Positions 9,028 to 17,969 are shown, numbered from the stretch's first letter. The stretch: 64,000 bases of DNA from Mycobacterium scrofulaceum (GCF_002086735.1 NZ_MVIJ01000001.1:310001-374000); one strand, 5' to 3'. Numbers and translations: made by a program. The notes: generated by a model from the sequence alone, not told the origin.

Positions 9028-9705
9028 TCAGTCCTCCCCGGTCGGGATGCGGTGATCGTGTAGTTCGTGGTCGGGCGCGTCCGCGCCGAGCGGGTTGGTC
9101 ACCCCGACGACGACGGTGCGCTGCGCGGCGATCACACCGAGCCGCTCGGCCGCGATCGCTCTCCGGGAATTGTCACGAACCTGTTCGAGGTCGCCGACCA
9201 CCAAGATCGGACGATTCGACAGCAGCGCAAGCGTGATGCGCAGCAAGAACAGTTCCAGGTCCGACAATTCGACGATGTAGGTGTCGTGGGACGGTGGGGG
9301 TAGTTCGCCGAAGACCTCGGTCAGCTCGGCCGGACCCGATTGCGACGGCACCGACGAATACCACGGCGCCAACCACCGGCGTTGCTCGGCGATCACGGTC
9401 CCCACGGTCACCGATTCCTCGAGGTCGTCGATGTCGTCGAAGGCCGCGATCGAGCAGTGCCGGCGGATCGCGCGCGGCGTCGTTTCGCCGAGCACGCTCA
9501 GCGAGCCGTGACTGGCCTTGAATCGTCCCGCGAGCGTCAGCAACAGCGTTGTCTGACCCGGACCCCCGGGCATCTGAATGGCGTGAAACCCCGGCGTCAG
9601 CGCCAGGTCGACCCCCGAGAACAGCGGCCCGTGCTCACCGTCGACCCCCAACCCGGCGGCGGTGATCACCGGTGCGATGTCGTCCGGTTCGTCTTTGGCA
9701 TCCAT
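9028..9705 (-). CDS. degenerate ABC-transporter-like ATPase
   Basis: A 225-residue protein from the ATG at 9705, which has AGGGAAA eight bases upstream; the frame is open to 9732, giving 234 residues. The fold looks like an ABC ATPase (VDGEHGPLFSGVDLALTPG, then a P-loop region, then the strand PILVVGDLE). The Walker A sequence is GGPGQTT, with Gln replacing the essential Lys, the signature is LSDLELF instead of LSGGQ, and no Glu directly follows the Walker B Asp. ATP hydrolysis is therefore doubtful. It sits between a TetR gene and a YhgE/Pip permease in one operon, so it is probably a permease partner with a changed or non-hydrolytic role. Confidence 0.78.
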   Translation of the reverse strand: MDAKDEPDDIAPVITAAGLGVDGEHGPLFSGVDLALTPGFHAIQMPGGPGQTTLLLTLAGRFKASHGSLSVLGETTPRAIRRHCSIAAFDDIDDLEESVTVGTVIAEQRRWLAPWYSSVPSQSGPAELTEVFGELPPPSHDTYIVELSDLELFLLRITLALLSNRPILVVGDLEQVRDNSRRAIAAERLGVIAAQRTVVVGVTNPLGADAPDHELHDHRIPTGED

Positions 9706-9728
9706 GGTGTGGCTTTCCCTCATCGCCT

Positions 9729-10346
9729 TCAAACCGGAATCGATTCCAGCAGTGCGGTGATCAGTTGCGCGAGCAGGTCGGGGTTGATGGTTCCCGGACG
9801 CAGCACCTCTTCCATCGCGACGCCCAGGTTGAGGGTGACGACGAGCTGGGCGACGTCGGTCAGCCGCCGGTCGCCCGGCACGGTGTCGGTCGATTCGACG
9901 ATGTGCAGCGCCTGGTCGGCCGCGGCGCGACGGCGCTCGATCAGGCGTTTCCGAAGCTGCGGATCGCGCTGGGCGCGCAGCCAGTACTCGACGAGCAGCA
10001 CGTAGTAGTCGGAATGGTCGCGGACCGAGTCGAGTACCGACCGGCTCACCTCACGCGCGGCCGCGGCGGTGTCACCGTCGCTGCGGTCCAGTGCGATCGC
10101 GATCTGTTCGCCGCGCAGCTCGAACTCGCGGTCGAGCAGGGCCAGGAACAGCTCGTCCTTGGATTCGAAGTTGGAATAGACCGCGCCCTTAGTGAAGCCC
10201 GCGGCCTGACCGATCGCGTCGATGGTGGCGCCGGCGAATCCCTCGGCCGCGAACACCTTCGACGCCGCATCCAGGATCCGGTCGCGAACCTCACCCCGGG
10301 TGGGGCGGGTGCGAAGCGGTTTGACGGGCGACATGTGCAGCAGCAT
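9729..10346 (-). CDS. TetR-family repressor of the export operon
   Basis: A 205-residue TetR protein with the N-terminal helix-turn-helix running RDRILDAASKVFAAEGF to GFTKGAVYSNFESKDELF, the usual signature. The C-terminal ligand domain has no recognisable match. It is the first gene of the operon with the ABC-like ATPase (stop and next start within 25 bases) and the YhgE/Pip permease, so it probably controls them and itself through the repeat at 10355-10369. The start could be the ATG at 10346 or the one at 10334; neither has an ideal ribosome site. Confidence 0.9.
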   Translation of the reverse strand: MLLHMSPVKPLRTRPTRGEVRDRILDAASKVFAAEGFAGATIDAIGQAAGFTKGAVYSNFESKDELFLALLDREFELRGEQIAIALDRSDGDTAAAAREVSRSVLDSVRDHSDYYVLLVEYWLRAQRDPQLRKRLIERRRAAADQALHIVESTDTVPGDRRLTDVAQLVVTLNLGVAMEEVLRPGTINPDLLAQLITALLESIPV

Positions 10347-10354
10347 ACCCTCCA

Positions 10355-10369
10355 GTATCGGTTGGATAC
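10355..10369. promoter_or_regulatory. probable TetR autoregulatory operator
   Basis: A short palindrome with arms GTATC and GATAC separated by five bases, immediately upstream of the TetR start. Further ATAC/GTAT half-sites lie at about 10344-10380. Position and symmetry fit a TetR operator; it differs from the 9-3-9 family found elsewhere in the window. Confidence 0.45.
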
Positions 10370-10403
10370 CAGCGAGTATTGAAAATCACCCGGGCGGGAG
10401 GCG

Positions 10404-11228
10404 TCAGCAGAGCCTGGCTGCGGTGCGCTCCCACAGTTCGGCGGCCAATCGCGGGTTGTCCGCCAGGCGACTGGTCTTGGCGATCTTGCGCTTGGCGTAG
10501 TACGCGCCGGGCGTCCACTCCGAAACGGGCGTGCTCGACGCCAGCCGCACCAACTGGTCGGCGCCCCGGTCCGGGGTCGAGATGAATAGCACCGCCGGGG
10601 TGTACCGCTGCATGAACACGAGAAAACGCGAACCCGAGGCAATGCCGATGTTGGAGTTGACGTTGCCCGGATGCACGGTAGCGACGGAAAGGCCGCCGGC
10701 ATGGTAGCGCCGGTGTAATTCCTTGGTGAACAACATGATTGCGAGCTTCGAGAACGCATAGGCTGCGGCGGGCCGGCGGCTGGCGGTGTTCTCCAGGTCA
10801 TCGACGGTGGCACGGAAGATCAGCTTGTGCGACGAGCTGGTCGTGTTGACGATCGTGGCGCGGGATTCCAGCAGCACATCCAGCAATTGGGTGGTCAACA
10901 GGAACGGCGCCAGGTAGTTCACCTGGTAGGTGCGTTCGTAACCGTCGGGCGTCAGTTCGATCTTGCTGGCCATCCTGCCCGCATTGTTGAGCAAAACGTC
11001 GATGCGCGGATATTGCGATCGCATCTTGTCCGCCAGCGCCCGCACCTGGGACAGGTCGGCGTAATCGACGACGAAGTAGTCCGCGGCCAATTCGGCGGCC
11101 ACCGCGGCGGTCTTGGTTTGGGAGCGGCCCACCACGACGATCTGATCGCCGGTGCGGCTGAGGCGACGGGCCGCAGCCACACCGATGCCGTCGCTGGCAC
11201 CCGTGATGACAATCGTCCTGCGCGTCAT
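10404..11228 (-). CDS. SDR, retinol-dehydrogenase-like
   Basis: A 274-residue SDR of the type often annotated as WW-domain or retinol dehydrogenase-like in actinobacteria. The cofactor loop is TGASDGIG, Arg in VVGRSQTK suggests NADP(H), then LLNNAG, Ser in NTTSSSHK and Y-A-F-S-K. A tail after the core is slightly longer than in classical SDRs. The gene stands alone, facing away from the TetR promoter region; the 185 bases upstream (11229-11413) show no clear regulatory motif. Substrate unknown, probably lipophilic. Confidence 0.88.
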   Translation of the reverse strand: MTRRTIVITGASDGIGVAAARRLSRTGDQIVVVGRSQTKTAAVAAELAADYFVVDYADLSQVRALADKMRSQYPRIDVLLNNAGRMASKIELTPDGYERTYQVNYLAPFLLTTQLLDVLLESRATIVNTTSSSHKLIFRATVDDLENTASRRPAAAYAFSKLAIMLFTKELHRRYHAGGLSVATVHPGNVNSNIGIASGSRFLVFMQRYTPAVLFISTPDRGADQLVRLASSTPVSEWTPGAYYAKRKIAKTSRLADNPRLAAELWERTAARLC

Positions 11229-11413
11229 TGCGAGACCTCCACGGGGAGTGTAGCGATCACGCGGTAAGCGGGCCGCTCAACGACGCAAGAGCCATGCGGC
11301 GCACGAGTTCACTGGTCGGCCAGGACTCGACCGCAACTCCGCTCACCGCCGCATGACGGGGCCATGACGTCGCCGCAGCCGACCTCGCCGGAGTACCGGG
11401 CTAGAACCCCTAC

Positions 11414-12649
11414 TCAGATCAGCGTGTAGCGCACGGGCAAGTGTTTGAGGCCGCCGACGAAGGTGGTGGCCACCAGCTCCGGATCACCGGTCAGTTCGAT
11501 CGATTCGAGCCTGGGCAGTAGCTCGGTGAAGAAACTGTTGACCTCCATGCGGGCCAGTGCCGCGCCCATGCAGAAGTGCACGCCGTACCCGAAGGCGAGG
11601 TGTTTGTTGGGGTCGCGTCCGACGTCGAAGCGGAACGGGTCGGTGAAGACGTCCTCGTCGCGGTTGGCCGAGACGTAGGACAGGAGAAGTGAATCCCCCG
11701 CGGCGATGGGCACCCCGCGCACGGTGGTGTCTTCGGTGGCGGTGCGCATGAATTCCTTGACCGGGGTGACCCAGCGGATCATTTCCTCGGTGGCCAGCGG
11801 CATCAGGTTGAGGTTGTCGCGCAGGCGCTCGAGTTGGTCGGGGTTTTCGATGAGCGCCTGCAGGCCACCGGAAATGGTCGCACTGGTGGTGTCGTGGCCG
11901 GCGGTGGCGACGATGAGGTAGTACGACACGGTGTCGATGTCTGACAGCGGCTCGCCGTCGACGCGGGCGTTGGCGATGGCCGACGCCAGGTCCTCGGTCG
12001 GGTGTTCGCGGCGCGAGGCGGTCACCCCGTTGAAGTACTGGAACATGTCGAACAACGCGGGCAGCTGATCCTCGTTGGTGGCGCCCCGCTTGAATTCTGA
12101 GTCGTCGCTGCCGAACAATTCCTGGGTCAACTTGAGCATCCGGGGAAAGTCGGCCTCCGGCAGGCCCAGCAACGACATGATCACGAAGAGCGGGTATTTG
12201 ACCGCCACCTCCTGAACGAAGTCACATTCGGGACTTACCGCCATCATCTTGTCGACATAGATCCTGGCGAGCTGGTCCACGCGAACCTTCAACGCCCGCA
12301 TTGCCTTTGGCCTGAACCAGTCGGATCCGATCGCGCGCACCACCCGATGCTGCGGGTCGTCGAGGTGGATCAGCGTGCGCACCCCCGCGGCGGCCTGCAT
12401 CTCGTCGCCTTCGGCCGTGGTCAGCACGGGCCGCGGCCAGTTGGTGAACAACGTGTTCTCCCGTTCGATGTCCAGGATGTCGGCGTACCTGGTGATCGCC
12501 CAGAAGGGCCGGTAGTTCGGCACCTCGACCCACGACACCGGTGCGTTGGCGCGCAGGTGGCTGAGCGCCGCATGCAATCGTCGTTCGTCGGTGTAGGCCA
12601 AGGGATCGGCCAGCAGGTTGGCGGACTCGTCTACGGTGGTGGTGCTCAC
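11414..12649 (-). CDS. cytochrome P450
   Basis: A 411-residue P450. The I-helix is TAGHDTTS, the haem loop is FGYGVHFCMG with Cys near residue 360, and the C-terminal GGLKHLPVRY is common in mycobacterial CYP families that act on lipids or steroids. It starts at the GTG at 12649, overlapping the stop of the upstream F420 oxidoreductase gene (GTGA); the open frame to 12832 overlaps that gene and was rejected. It differs clearly from the other two P450s here (AGHDTT against AGLETT). Pairing with an F420-dependent enzyme suggests successive oxidation steps on one substrate. Confidence 0.94.
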   Translation of the reverse strand: MSTTTVDESANLLADPLAYTDERRLHAALSHLRANAPVSWVEVPNYRPFWAITRYADILDIERENTLFTNWPRPVLTTAEGDEMQAAAGVRTLIHLDDPQHRVVRAIGSDWFRPKAMRALKVRVDQLARIYVDKMMAVSPECDFVQEVAVKYPLFVIMSLLGLPEADFPRMLKLTQELFGSDDSEFKRGATNEDQLPALFDMFQYFNGVTASRREHPTEDLASAIANARVDGEPLSDIDTVSYYLIVATAGHDTTSATISGGLQALIENPDQLERLRDNLNLMPLATEEMIRWVTPVKEFMRTATEDTTVRGVPIAAGDSLLLSYVSANRDEDVFTDPFRFDVGRDPNKHLAFGYGVHFCMGAALARMEVNSFFTELLPRLESIELTGDPELVATTFVGGLKHLPVRYTLI

Positions 12650-13668
12650 TCGCGAAACTCCTTCAGTACGGCCGTGATACAGGACGGTGAGGCGTTCATG
12701 AAGATCGGCAGCACCCGGTCCACCGCACCGCGGCAGCGGTTCTTGAGGGCGTCGGCGACGGCGCCCACCGTGCCGACGACCGCGAAGGCGGCGAGCATCT
12801 CGTCGTCGATCAGCGCGGCCATGGCGTCCCACTCACCCGCGAGCGACAGGCGGTGCAGTTCGGTCTGCAAGTCACCCCAGCCGTGCAGCTCCAAAACCCT
12901 GCGGTACGCCGGCGTCGACCCGTAGAAGGCGATCTGCTTGCGCACGGCGGCCGTGGCGGCCGCCAGTTCGTCCTCGTTCTCTCCGGTGGCGATCATCACC
13001 TCGCCGGACACCTCAAACTCGCTGCGGGACCGGCCGGCTCGCTGCATGCCGCGCAGCAGCGCCGGCACGGTGACCTCGTCGAGATAGCGTTTGGACACCA
13101 TCGGGTGGCCGAGGTGGCCGTCGGCGACCTCCCCGCACAGTTCGGTCATCGCCTCGCCCACCGCCGCGAGAAACACCTTCGGCGCGGAATAGGGCTGCGG
13201 CTCCGGGGTAAACATCGGGGTCATGATCTTGTGCGTGTAGAAATCGCCCTCGAAGCGCAGTTTTCCGCCGTCTCTCCACGCGGACCAGATCGCGTGCAGG
13301 GCGGCGACGAACTCGCGCATCCGGCGCGCCGGATGGCTCCACGGCATGCTGAACCGTTTTTCGATGTGGGGCTGGATCTGGGTGCCCAGCCCGAGGATGA
13401 ACCGGCCCCTCGAGAACGCCTGCAGGTCCCAACCAATGTTGGCGACGATCATCGGGTTGCGGGCGAACGCCACGGCGATGTTGGTGCCGATTTCGAGCCG
13501 TGACGTGTGCTCGGCGGCCAGCAGCAGCGGCAGGAACGGGTCGTGGCTGGTCTCCGCCGTCCAGCCGCCGTCGTACCCGTCGCGTTCCAGGGCGACAGCC
13601 GCATCGGTCACCCGGGCGAGTTGATTCGGGATGCCCCCGTCGATCTTGATGCGGGCGGCGTCGGCCAT
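12646..13668 (-). CDS. F420-dependent LLM-class oxidoreductase (TIGR03617-like)
   Basis: A 340-residue luciferase-like TIM-barrel protein. The run DGGWTAETSHDPFLPL, the strand IGTNIAVAFARNPM and the segment GLGTQIQPHIEKRFSMPW are diagnostic of the mycobacterial LLM subfamily that uses coenzyme F420. The reaction is probably hydride transfer to or from an alcohol, ketone or conjugated alkene. It is the first gene of a two-gene operon with a P450. An operator-like site ends only about ten bases before the ATG, so the transcript may be leaderless or nearly so. Confidence 0.92.
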   Translation of the reverse strand: MADAARIKIDGGIPNQLARVTDAAVALERDGYDGGWTAETSHDPFLPLLLAAEHTSRLEIGTNIAVAFARNPMIVANIGWDLQAFSRGRFILGLGTQIQPHIEKRFSMPWSHPARRMREFVAALHAIWSAWRDGGKLRFEGDFYTHKIMTPMFTPEPQPYSAPKVFLAAVGEAMTELCGEVADGHLGHPMVSKRYLDEVTVPALLRGMQRAGRSRSEFEVSGEVMIATGENEDELAAATAAVRKQIAFYGSTPAYRRVLELHGWGDLQTELHRLSLAGEWDAMAALIDDEMLAAFAVVGTVGAVADALKNRCRGAVDRVLPIFMNASPSCITAVLKEFRE

Positions 13669-13678
13669 GCGGGTGACT

Positions 13679-13699
13679 TTACAGTAAGCAATCCAGTAT
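13679..13699. promoter_or_regulatory. operator of the 9-3-9 palindrome family
   Basis: Read on the minus strand the arms are ATACTGGAT and TTACTGTAA with spacer TGC, fitting the shared consensus. It lies directly upstream of the F420 oxidoreductase / P450 operon and 160 bases from the divergent carboxyltransferase gene. Confidence 0.55.
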
Positions 13700-13711
13700 G
13701 TGACCCTGCAC

Positions 13712-13821
13712 GTGGCGATCGCAAGCGCGGCGTAGCCGGGCGAAGCGGGTCGCCACCATCGGACCCGTGGCGATCACAAGCGCGGCGTAGCCGGGCGAAG
13801 CGGGTCGCCACCATCGGGCCC
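13712..13821. repeat. two tandem copies of a 55-bp element
   Basis: Copies at 13712-13766 and 13767-13821 differ at only about two positions. Each unit starts GTGGCGATC and ends in CGCCACCATCGG, and its ends are partly complementary (GGCGA with TCGCC), so each copy can fold. It lies between divergent operons, downstream of the operator at 13679. A similar GC-rich unit is, from memory, dispersed in mycobacterial genomes. Confidence 0.85.
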
Positions 13822-13858
13822 CTCGCCAGACGAAACTTCCATGAGGTAGGACAGAGGC

Positions 13859-15355
13859 ATGCCGAAAGCCCAGGACTGGGGAGAAACGCTCGACGATCTC
13901 GGGCGGCGCCGTCAGCGCGCGCGGGAAATGGGCGGGCCGGAGCGGCTCGACAAGCACCGCGGCAAGGGCAAGCTCGACGCCCGGGCGCGCATCGAGCGCC
14001 TCCTCGACCCGGGCACCTTCCGCGAAATCGGCACGCTGGTCGGCGGCGACGTCGCGGCCGACGGGCTGGTCGTCGGCTCCGGGTTGATCAACGGTTCGCC
14101 GGTGATGCTGGGCTCCGAGGACTTCACCACCATGGCCGGCAGCATCGGACCCGGCGGCAACTCCAAGCGCTACCGCATCGCCGAACTCGCGCTGCGCGAC
14201 AAGGTTCCCCTGGTGATGCTGCTCGAAGGCGCCGGCTTTCGTCCTGGCGGTGGACATTACGGCCGCGCCCCCACCGACCTGCTCGCCCAGGCGCAGTGCT
14301 CGGGCCGGGTACCGACCGTCGCCGCCGTGCTCGGCCCCTCGGCCGGACACGGCGCCCTCGTCGCCCCGGTCTGCGATTTCCGGATCATGAGCGCCCAGGG
14401 CGCGATCTTCACCGCCGGACCGCCGGTCGTCAAAGAGTCCACCGGAGAAGAGATCTCGAAGGAGGACCTCGGCGGGCCCGGCACCGCCGTGGCGAGCGGC
14501 GTTATCCACAACGTCGCCGAAGACGACGAGGCCGTGATCGCCGATATCCGGCGCTACCTGTCGTATTTCCCGCCGAGCGCGTGGTCATACCCGGCGCAGC
14601 TGCCGCCCGACGAGGACAGCGAGCCGCGCGCGACGCCCGAATTGCTCGACATCGTCTCGCGCGACAACCGCCGCGTCTACGACATGCGCGCCGTGCTCGA
14701 CGTGGTCTTCGACCGGCCCGACTGGTTCGAGGTGCAGCCACGGTACGGCAAGGCGGTCATCTGCGCGCTGGCCCATCTCGGTGGCCACCCGGTCGCGGTT
14801 GTCGCCAATCAACCCAACGTGCTCGCGGGCTCCATCGACGCCGACGCGGCCGACAAGGCGGCACATTTCATCATGGTGGCCGACTCGTTCCACCTGCCGA
14901 TCGTGTTCCTTGCCGACAACCCCGGCATGCTGCCCGGCAGCCGGTCCGAGCGCAGCGGCGTGCTGCGCGCCGGTGCGCGGATGTTCGCCGCGCAGACCGC
15001 GGCGACGACGGTCAAGTTGCACGTCACGCTGCGCAAGGCATATGGATTCGGCTCCATGGTCATGTCGCTGCTCGGTTTCGATCACCAGAGCGCGACCTTC
15101 GCTTACCCGGGCGCGACGATGGGCGCGATGAGCGCGGCAGCGCTGGGCCGGGCGACGCACGCCGGTGAGGACATCACCGCGAAGCTGCGTGACGCCGAGT
15201 TGCAGGCCTCCTATCGCTCGGCCGAACATCTGGGATTCGACGAACTCATCGATCCCCGCGAAACCCGCGATGCCTTACTCGGTTCGCTGCTACGCGGACT
15301 GTCCAGCCGGCAGGCTCAGGCGGAGCCGGTCAGTCGGACCGTCATCATGCCCTGA
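13859..15355 (+). CDS. acyl-CoA carboxylase carboxyltransferase (AccD-like)
   Basis: A 498-residue biotin-dependent carboxyltransferase. The N-terminal DKHRGKGKLDARARIERLLDPG motif is standard for the acyl-CoA carboxylase beta subunit, and both crotonase-type halves are present: GAGFRPGGGH and GPSAGHGALVAP in the first, NQPNVLAGSIDADAADKAA and DNPGMLPGSRSE in the second. It should transfer carboxylate from biotin to an acyl-CoA. No biotin carboxylase or biotin-carrier gene is in the window, so it must share a partner encoded elsewhere. It is a single plus-strand gene near the operator at 13679, which suggests it belongs to the same catabolic set. Substrate not predictable. Confidence 0.92.
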   Translation: MPKAQDWGETLDDLGRRRQRAREMGGPERLDKHRGKGKLDARARIERLLDPGTFREIGTLVGGDVAADGLVVGSGLINGSPVMLGSEDFTTMAGSIGPGGNSKRYRIAELALRDKVPLVMLLEGAGFRPGGGHYGRAPTDLLAQAQCSGRVPTVAAVLGPSAGHGALVAPVCDFRIMSAQGAIFTAGPPVVKESTGEEISKEDLGGPGTAVASGVIHNVAEDDEAVIADIRRYLSYFPPSAWSYPAQLPPDEDSEPRATPELLDIVSRDNRRVYDMRAVLDVVFDRPDWFEVQPRYGKAVICALAHLGGHPVAVVANQPNVLAGSIDADAADKAAHFIMVADSFHLPIVFLADNPGMLPGSRSERSGVLRAGARMFAAQTAATTVKLHVTLRKAYGFGSMVMSLLGFDHQSATFAYPGATMGAMSAAALGRATHAGEDITAKLRDAELQASYRSAEHLGFDELIDPRETRDALLGSLLRGLSSRQAQAEPVSRTVIMP

Positions 15356-15376
15356 CCTTCTCCCGACGGCCGCGAA

Positions 15377-15392
15377 CGTGCGTGTCCGCACG
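15377..15392. terminator. small hairpin between convergent genes
   Basis: Perfect six-base arms CGTGCG and CGCACG with a TGTC loop, 20 bases after the carboxyltransferase stop and 45 before the end of the opposing gene. No U-tract follows, so it is at most a weak or mycobacterial-style terminator. Confidence 0.35.
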
Positions 15393-15436
15393 CGACACAC
15401 CGTTTGTGGCCGTACAACTGCCCACGCTCGCGCGCC

Positions 15437-16480
15437 TCAGCCGCCGGCTCGGTACGCCGTGATCACGGGCTCGAGCTCGTCCGGCGTCGCCCCGTGCATG
15501 ATCACCGCGTCGGCGCCGTAGTCGAACTCCTTGCGGACGCGATCCGCGCATTGCCGCGCGGACCCGGTGGCCGCCGGCTCCAGCCACTCGTCCGGGATCA
15601 ACGTGGCGATGTGCTCGATCTGCCCGGCGGTGGCCTTGTGGTCGATGCCGCCGGCGATCGACGTCACCACCGGATCTTCCCGGAAGCGTTGCAGCACAGC
15701 CGGATCCCAGTTGTTAGTGCGCACCATCAGGTCGCCGTAGCCCTGCAGGTAGGTGGCCAGGCGGGCGACCGTCTTCTTCAGCCGCAGCTCCTCCGGCAGG
15801 TGGTCACCGACGGTCGCGAAGCACGACCACACTCGCACGCTGGCCGGGTCGCGGCCGGCCTTCTCGGCCGCGGACTTGACGGTCGCCACGCAGCGCTGCA
15901 GCGTCTCGGGGGTGAAGTAGGTGTGCAGGATGACGTCGTCGAAAACCCGGCCCCCGAGTTCGAGGGTCTTGGGACCGAAAGCCACCAGCGCCAACCGGAT
16001 GTCCTCGTCGAAGTCGGGGTCCAGGAACAGGATCGGGTATCTTCCCATCGGTCCGTCGTGGTTGAAGATCAGCTCGCCGTGCCACAGGCGGCGCATGACC
16101 TGGGCCCAGTCCTCCATCTGCGCGGTGGTGACCGCCGGTATGCCGAACGCCCCGTAGATCGCCGCGATGCCCCGGCCGATCCCCAGCGTGAAGCGCCCGC
16201 CGGAGAGCCGGTGCATGGTGGTGGCCCACGACCCGGTGATCAGCGGATGACGGGTGTTGTGATTGGTTGCGGCGGTGGCGATCTGCATCCTGGTCGTCAC
16301 GGCGCACGCCGCGCCGGTGAGGGACGACGCCTCCTTGACGTTCCAGCGCTCGGAGATGAAGGCGGTGCCCATGCCCAGTTCTTCGCCGCGGCGGGCCTCG
16401 TCGACGAGTGCCGCCGGCCCCTCGCCGCCGGCACCGGCCAACAGGTAGTAACCCAATTCGTCAAGGGTGCGATCGTTCAA
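15437..16480 (-). CDS. F420-dependent LLM-class oxidoreductase (TIGR03857-like)
   Basis: A 347-residue luciferase-like protein with the marks of a specific mycobacterial LLM group: GTAFISERWNVKEA, TAATNHNTRHPL, TTMHRLSGGRFTLGIGRG and RLATYLQGYGDL. It likely uses F420 for a redox step. The TTG at 16480 overlaps the stop of the upstream gene (TTGA) and has AAGGAG seven bases before it, which fixes the start; the longer frame to 16933 runs through the neighbour. It is the last gene of an operon with a SnoaL-like protein and an alpha/beta hydrolase. Confidence 0.92.
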   Translation of the reverse strand: MNDRTLDELGYYLLAGAGGEGPAALVDEARRGEELGMGTAFISERWNVKEASSLTGAACAVTTRMQIATAATNHNTRHPLITGSWATTMHRLSGGRFTLGIGRGIAAIYGAFGIPAVTTAQMEDWAQVMRRLWHGELIFNHDGPMGRYPILFLDPDFDEDIRLALVAFGPKTLELGGRVFDDVILHTYFTPETLQRCVATVKSAAEKAGRDPASVRVWSCFATVGDHLPEELRLKKTVARLATYLQGYGDLMVRTNNWDPAVLQRFREDPVVTSIAGGIDHKATAGQIEHIATLIPDEWLEPAATGSARQCADRVRKEFDYGADAVIMHGATPDELEPVITAYRAGG

Positions 16481-16851
16481 CTCCAAACTCCTTGCTTGTA
16501 GCCGCAATTCCAGACCTCGGTGATCTTGCCGTCGACGACGCGGAACACCTCGATGCTGGCGACCTTGGTCTCGGTGCCGTCCTTGGACGTCATCGACGAG
16601 TCGTAGACGATCGCGACGTGCTCGTCCCCGGCGGCGATGACGTTCAGGTCGAAGCGCAGCGTGTCGAACATCGCCCAGACGTCTGCGATCCGGCTGACCG
16701 CCTGTTCCCTGGTGAGGGTGTGCGCCTCCCCCACCTCGTGGCGGGTCACGGTCTCGGCGACCAACTCCTCGGCCAGCGCCAGGTTCTGCTCGTTCCAGAC
16801 GACGAGGTTGTAGAGCTCGACCACCTCGCGGGCCGTGCGCGTCGCCGCCAT
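16477..16851 (-). CDS. SnoaL/NTF2-like protein
   Basis: A 124-residue single-domain NTF2-fold protein: helices at the N-terminus (TAREVVELYNLVVWNEQN), then the cone sheet ending KVASIEVFRVVDGKITEVWNCGY. The pattern is typical of nuclear transport factor 2 family proteins annotated as SnoaL-like or ketosteroid-isomerase-like. Members act as isomerases, cyclases, hydrolases or binding proteins. Its start overlaps the hydrolase stop by one base and its stop overlaps the F420 oxidoreductase start, so it is central in a coupled three-gene operon. Confidence 0.82.
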   Translation of the reverse strand: MAATRTAREVVELYNLVVWNEQNLALAEELVAETVTRHEVGEAHTLTREQAVSRIADVWAMFDTLRFDLNVIAAGDEHVAIVYDSSMTSKDGTETKVASIEVFRVVDGKITEVWNCGYKQGVWS

Positions 16852-17969
16852 CAGCCGGCCACGCCGCGCAGGAATCGGTCGGTGATTTTCTGCACCCGCC
16901 GGGAGAAGACGTGCCCGACATGGCTGCCGTCATACCAGTACAGCTCGCCGCCCCAGCGCTCCTGCAACGCGACCGCGGGCTCGCGCATCGCCATCCGGTC
17001 GTGCCAGGCGCCGACGATGAGCCGGCGTTCCGGCGGCGGCGCCGGATCCACCCGCAGCGGATCGATCACCGAGGTCAGCTGCGCCACCTGCGGGGACGAC
17101 AACAGGTCCCGGAACCCGTCCCGCGACGACCCCCAGCGCCCGAGATGCCGGGCGATCATCGCGTTGAGCCCCAGGATCGGGGTGTACAGCGCGACGGCGT
17201 CGACCCGCCTCTCCAGGTGGGAAACCAGTGCGGCCACCGGAGTTCCCATCGAAATCCCTGCCACCACAACCGCGCTGGCCTGCGGCTGCGCCCAACGCAC
17301 CACCGCGCGGACCTCCGACACGGCGCGCATCATGCCGGCTACGTTGCCCAACGGGTCCATGTCCGGGTAGGCGGGCCATTCCCGGCGCCGGCAACCGTGA
17401 CCGGGCTGCACGGGCAGCGCGACGTTGAACCCGAGCTGGTGATGGATTCGGCCGATGCGGCTCAGCAACAGGTCTTCGGTGCCGCCCTGACCGGCGCCGT
17501 GCACCCAGATAAGCCAGGGCCTCGGACCGTCGTCATGCCGGCACAGGTGCACCACCGCCCGGGCCGGCCCGCCCAGACCCTCGGCTTCCAGCGCTCCGGG
17601 CAACGCCGGATCGTGCTCGAACGCCATCCGCTCGTACGCGAGATTGCCGATGCGTCGCCGGCGCACCGAGGTCGCGCGTAGCGGCGCCGGGTCGGCGTGC
17701 GCGCGGTCGACGCCCAGAGCCGACAGTTCTTCGGCCGCGGCCGTGCAGCCAGCAAGCGGGCGCATCGCCGCGGGGCCGCTACCGAGCAGCGAAAATCCGC
17801 TCAGCACAAGCTCGTCCAGCAGGACCTCACCGAACTGCCGAACACCGCGCGGCGACACCGGCACCCAGCCGGTCGATTGGTTGAGCCCGGCCAACGTGCG
17901 GGGCAGCAGCATCCCGAGCTCGCGGGTCGCGTCCCGGGCCAGACCGAATCCTCGCGTCACCTTCGACAT
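16851..17969 (-). CDS. alpha/beta hydrolase
   Basis: A 372-residue protein with an N-terminal extension of about 140 residues and a C-terminal alpha/beta hydrolase domain. The oxyanion loop is WVHGAGQGG, the nucleophile elbow is AGISMGT with Ser near residue 240, and a candidate catalytic His is in DGSHVGH near the end. The Cys- and Gly-rich middle and the long N-terminus are found in a poorly described mycobacterial group. It is first in the operon with the SnoaL-like and F420 proteins and divergent from the Rieske oxygenase operon, sharing its operator region. It may cleave an ester, lactone or C-C bond. Confidence 0.85.
   Translation of the reverse strand: MSKVTRGFGLARDATRELGMLLPRTLAGLNQSTGWVPVSPRGVRQFGEVLLDELVLSGFSLLGSGPAAMRPLAGCTAAAEELSALGVDRAHADPAPLRATSVRRRRIGNLAYERMAFEHDPALPGALEAEGLGGPARAVVHLCRHDDGPRPWLIWVHGAGQGGTEDLLLSRIGRIHHQLGFNVALPVQPGHGCRRREWPAYPDMDPLGNVAGMMRAVSEVRAVVRWAQPQASAVVVAGISMGTPVAALVSHLERRVDAVALYTPILGLNAMIARHLGRWGSSRDGFRDLLSSPQVAQLTSVIDPLRVDPAPPPERRLIVGAWHDRMAMREPAVALQERWGGELYWYDGSHVGHVFSRRVQKITDRFLRGVAG

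Noticed and set aside
13507..15168. 553-codon plus frame through the carboxyltransferase
   Set aside because: It is a +1 frame relative to the real gene and shows Arg-rich low-complexity translation.
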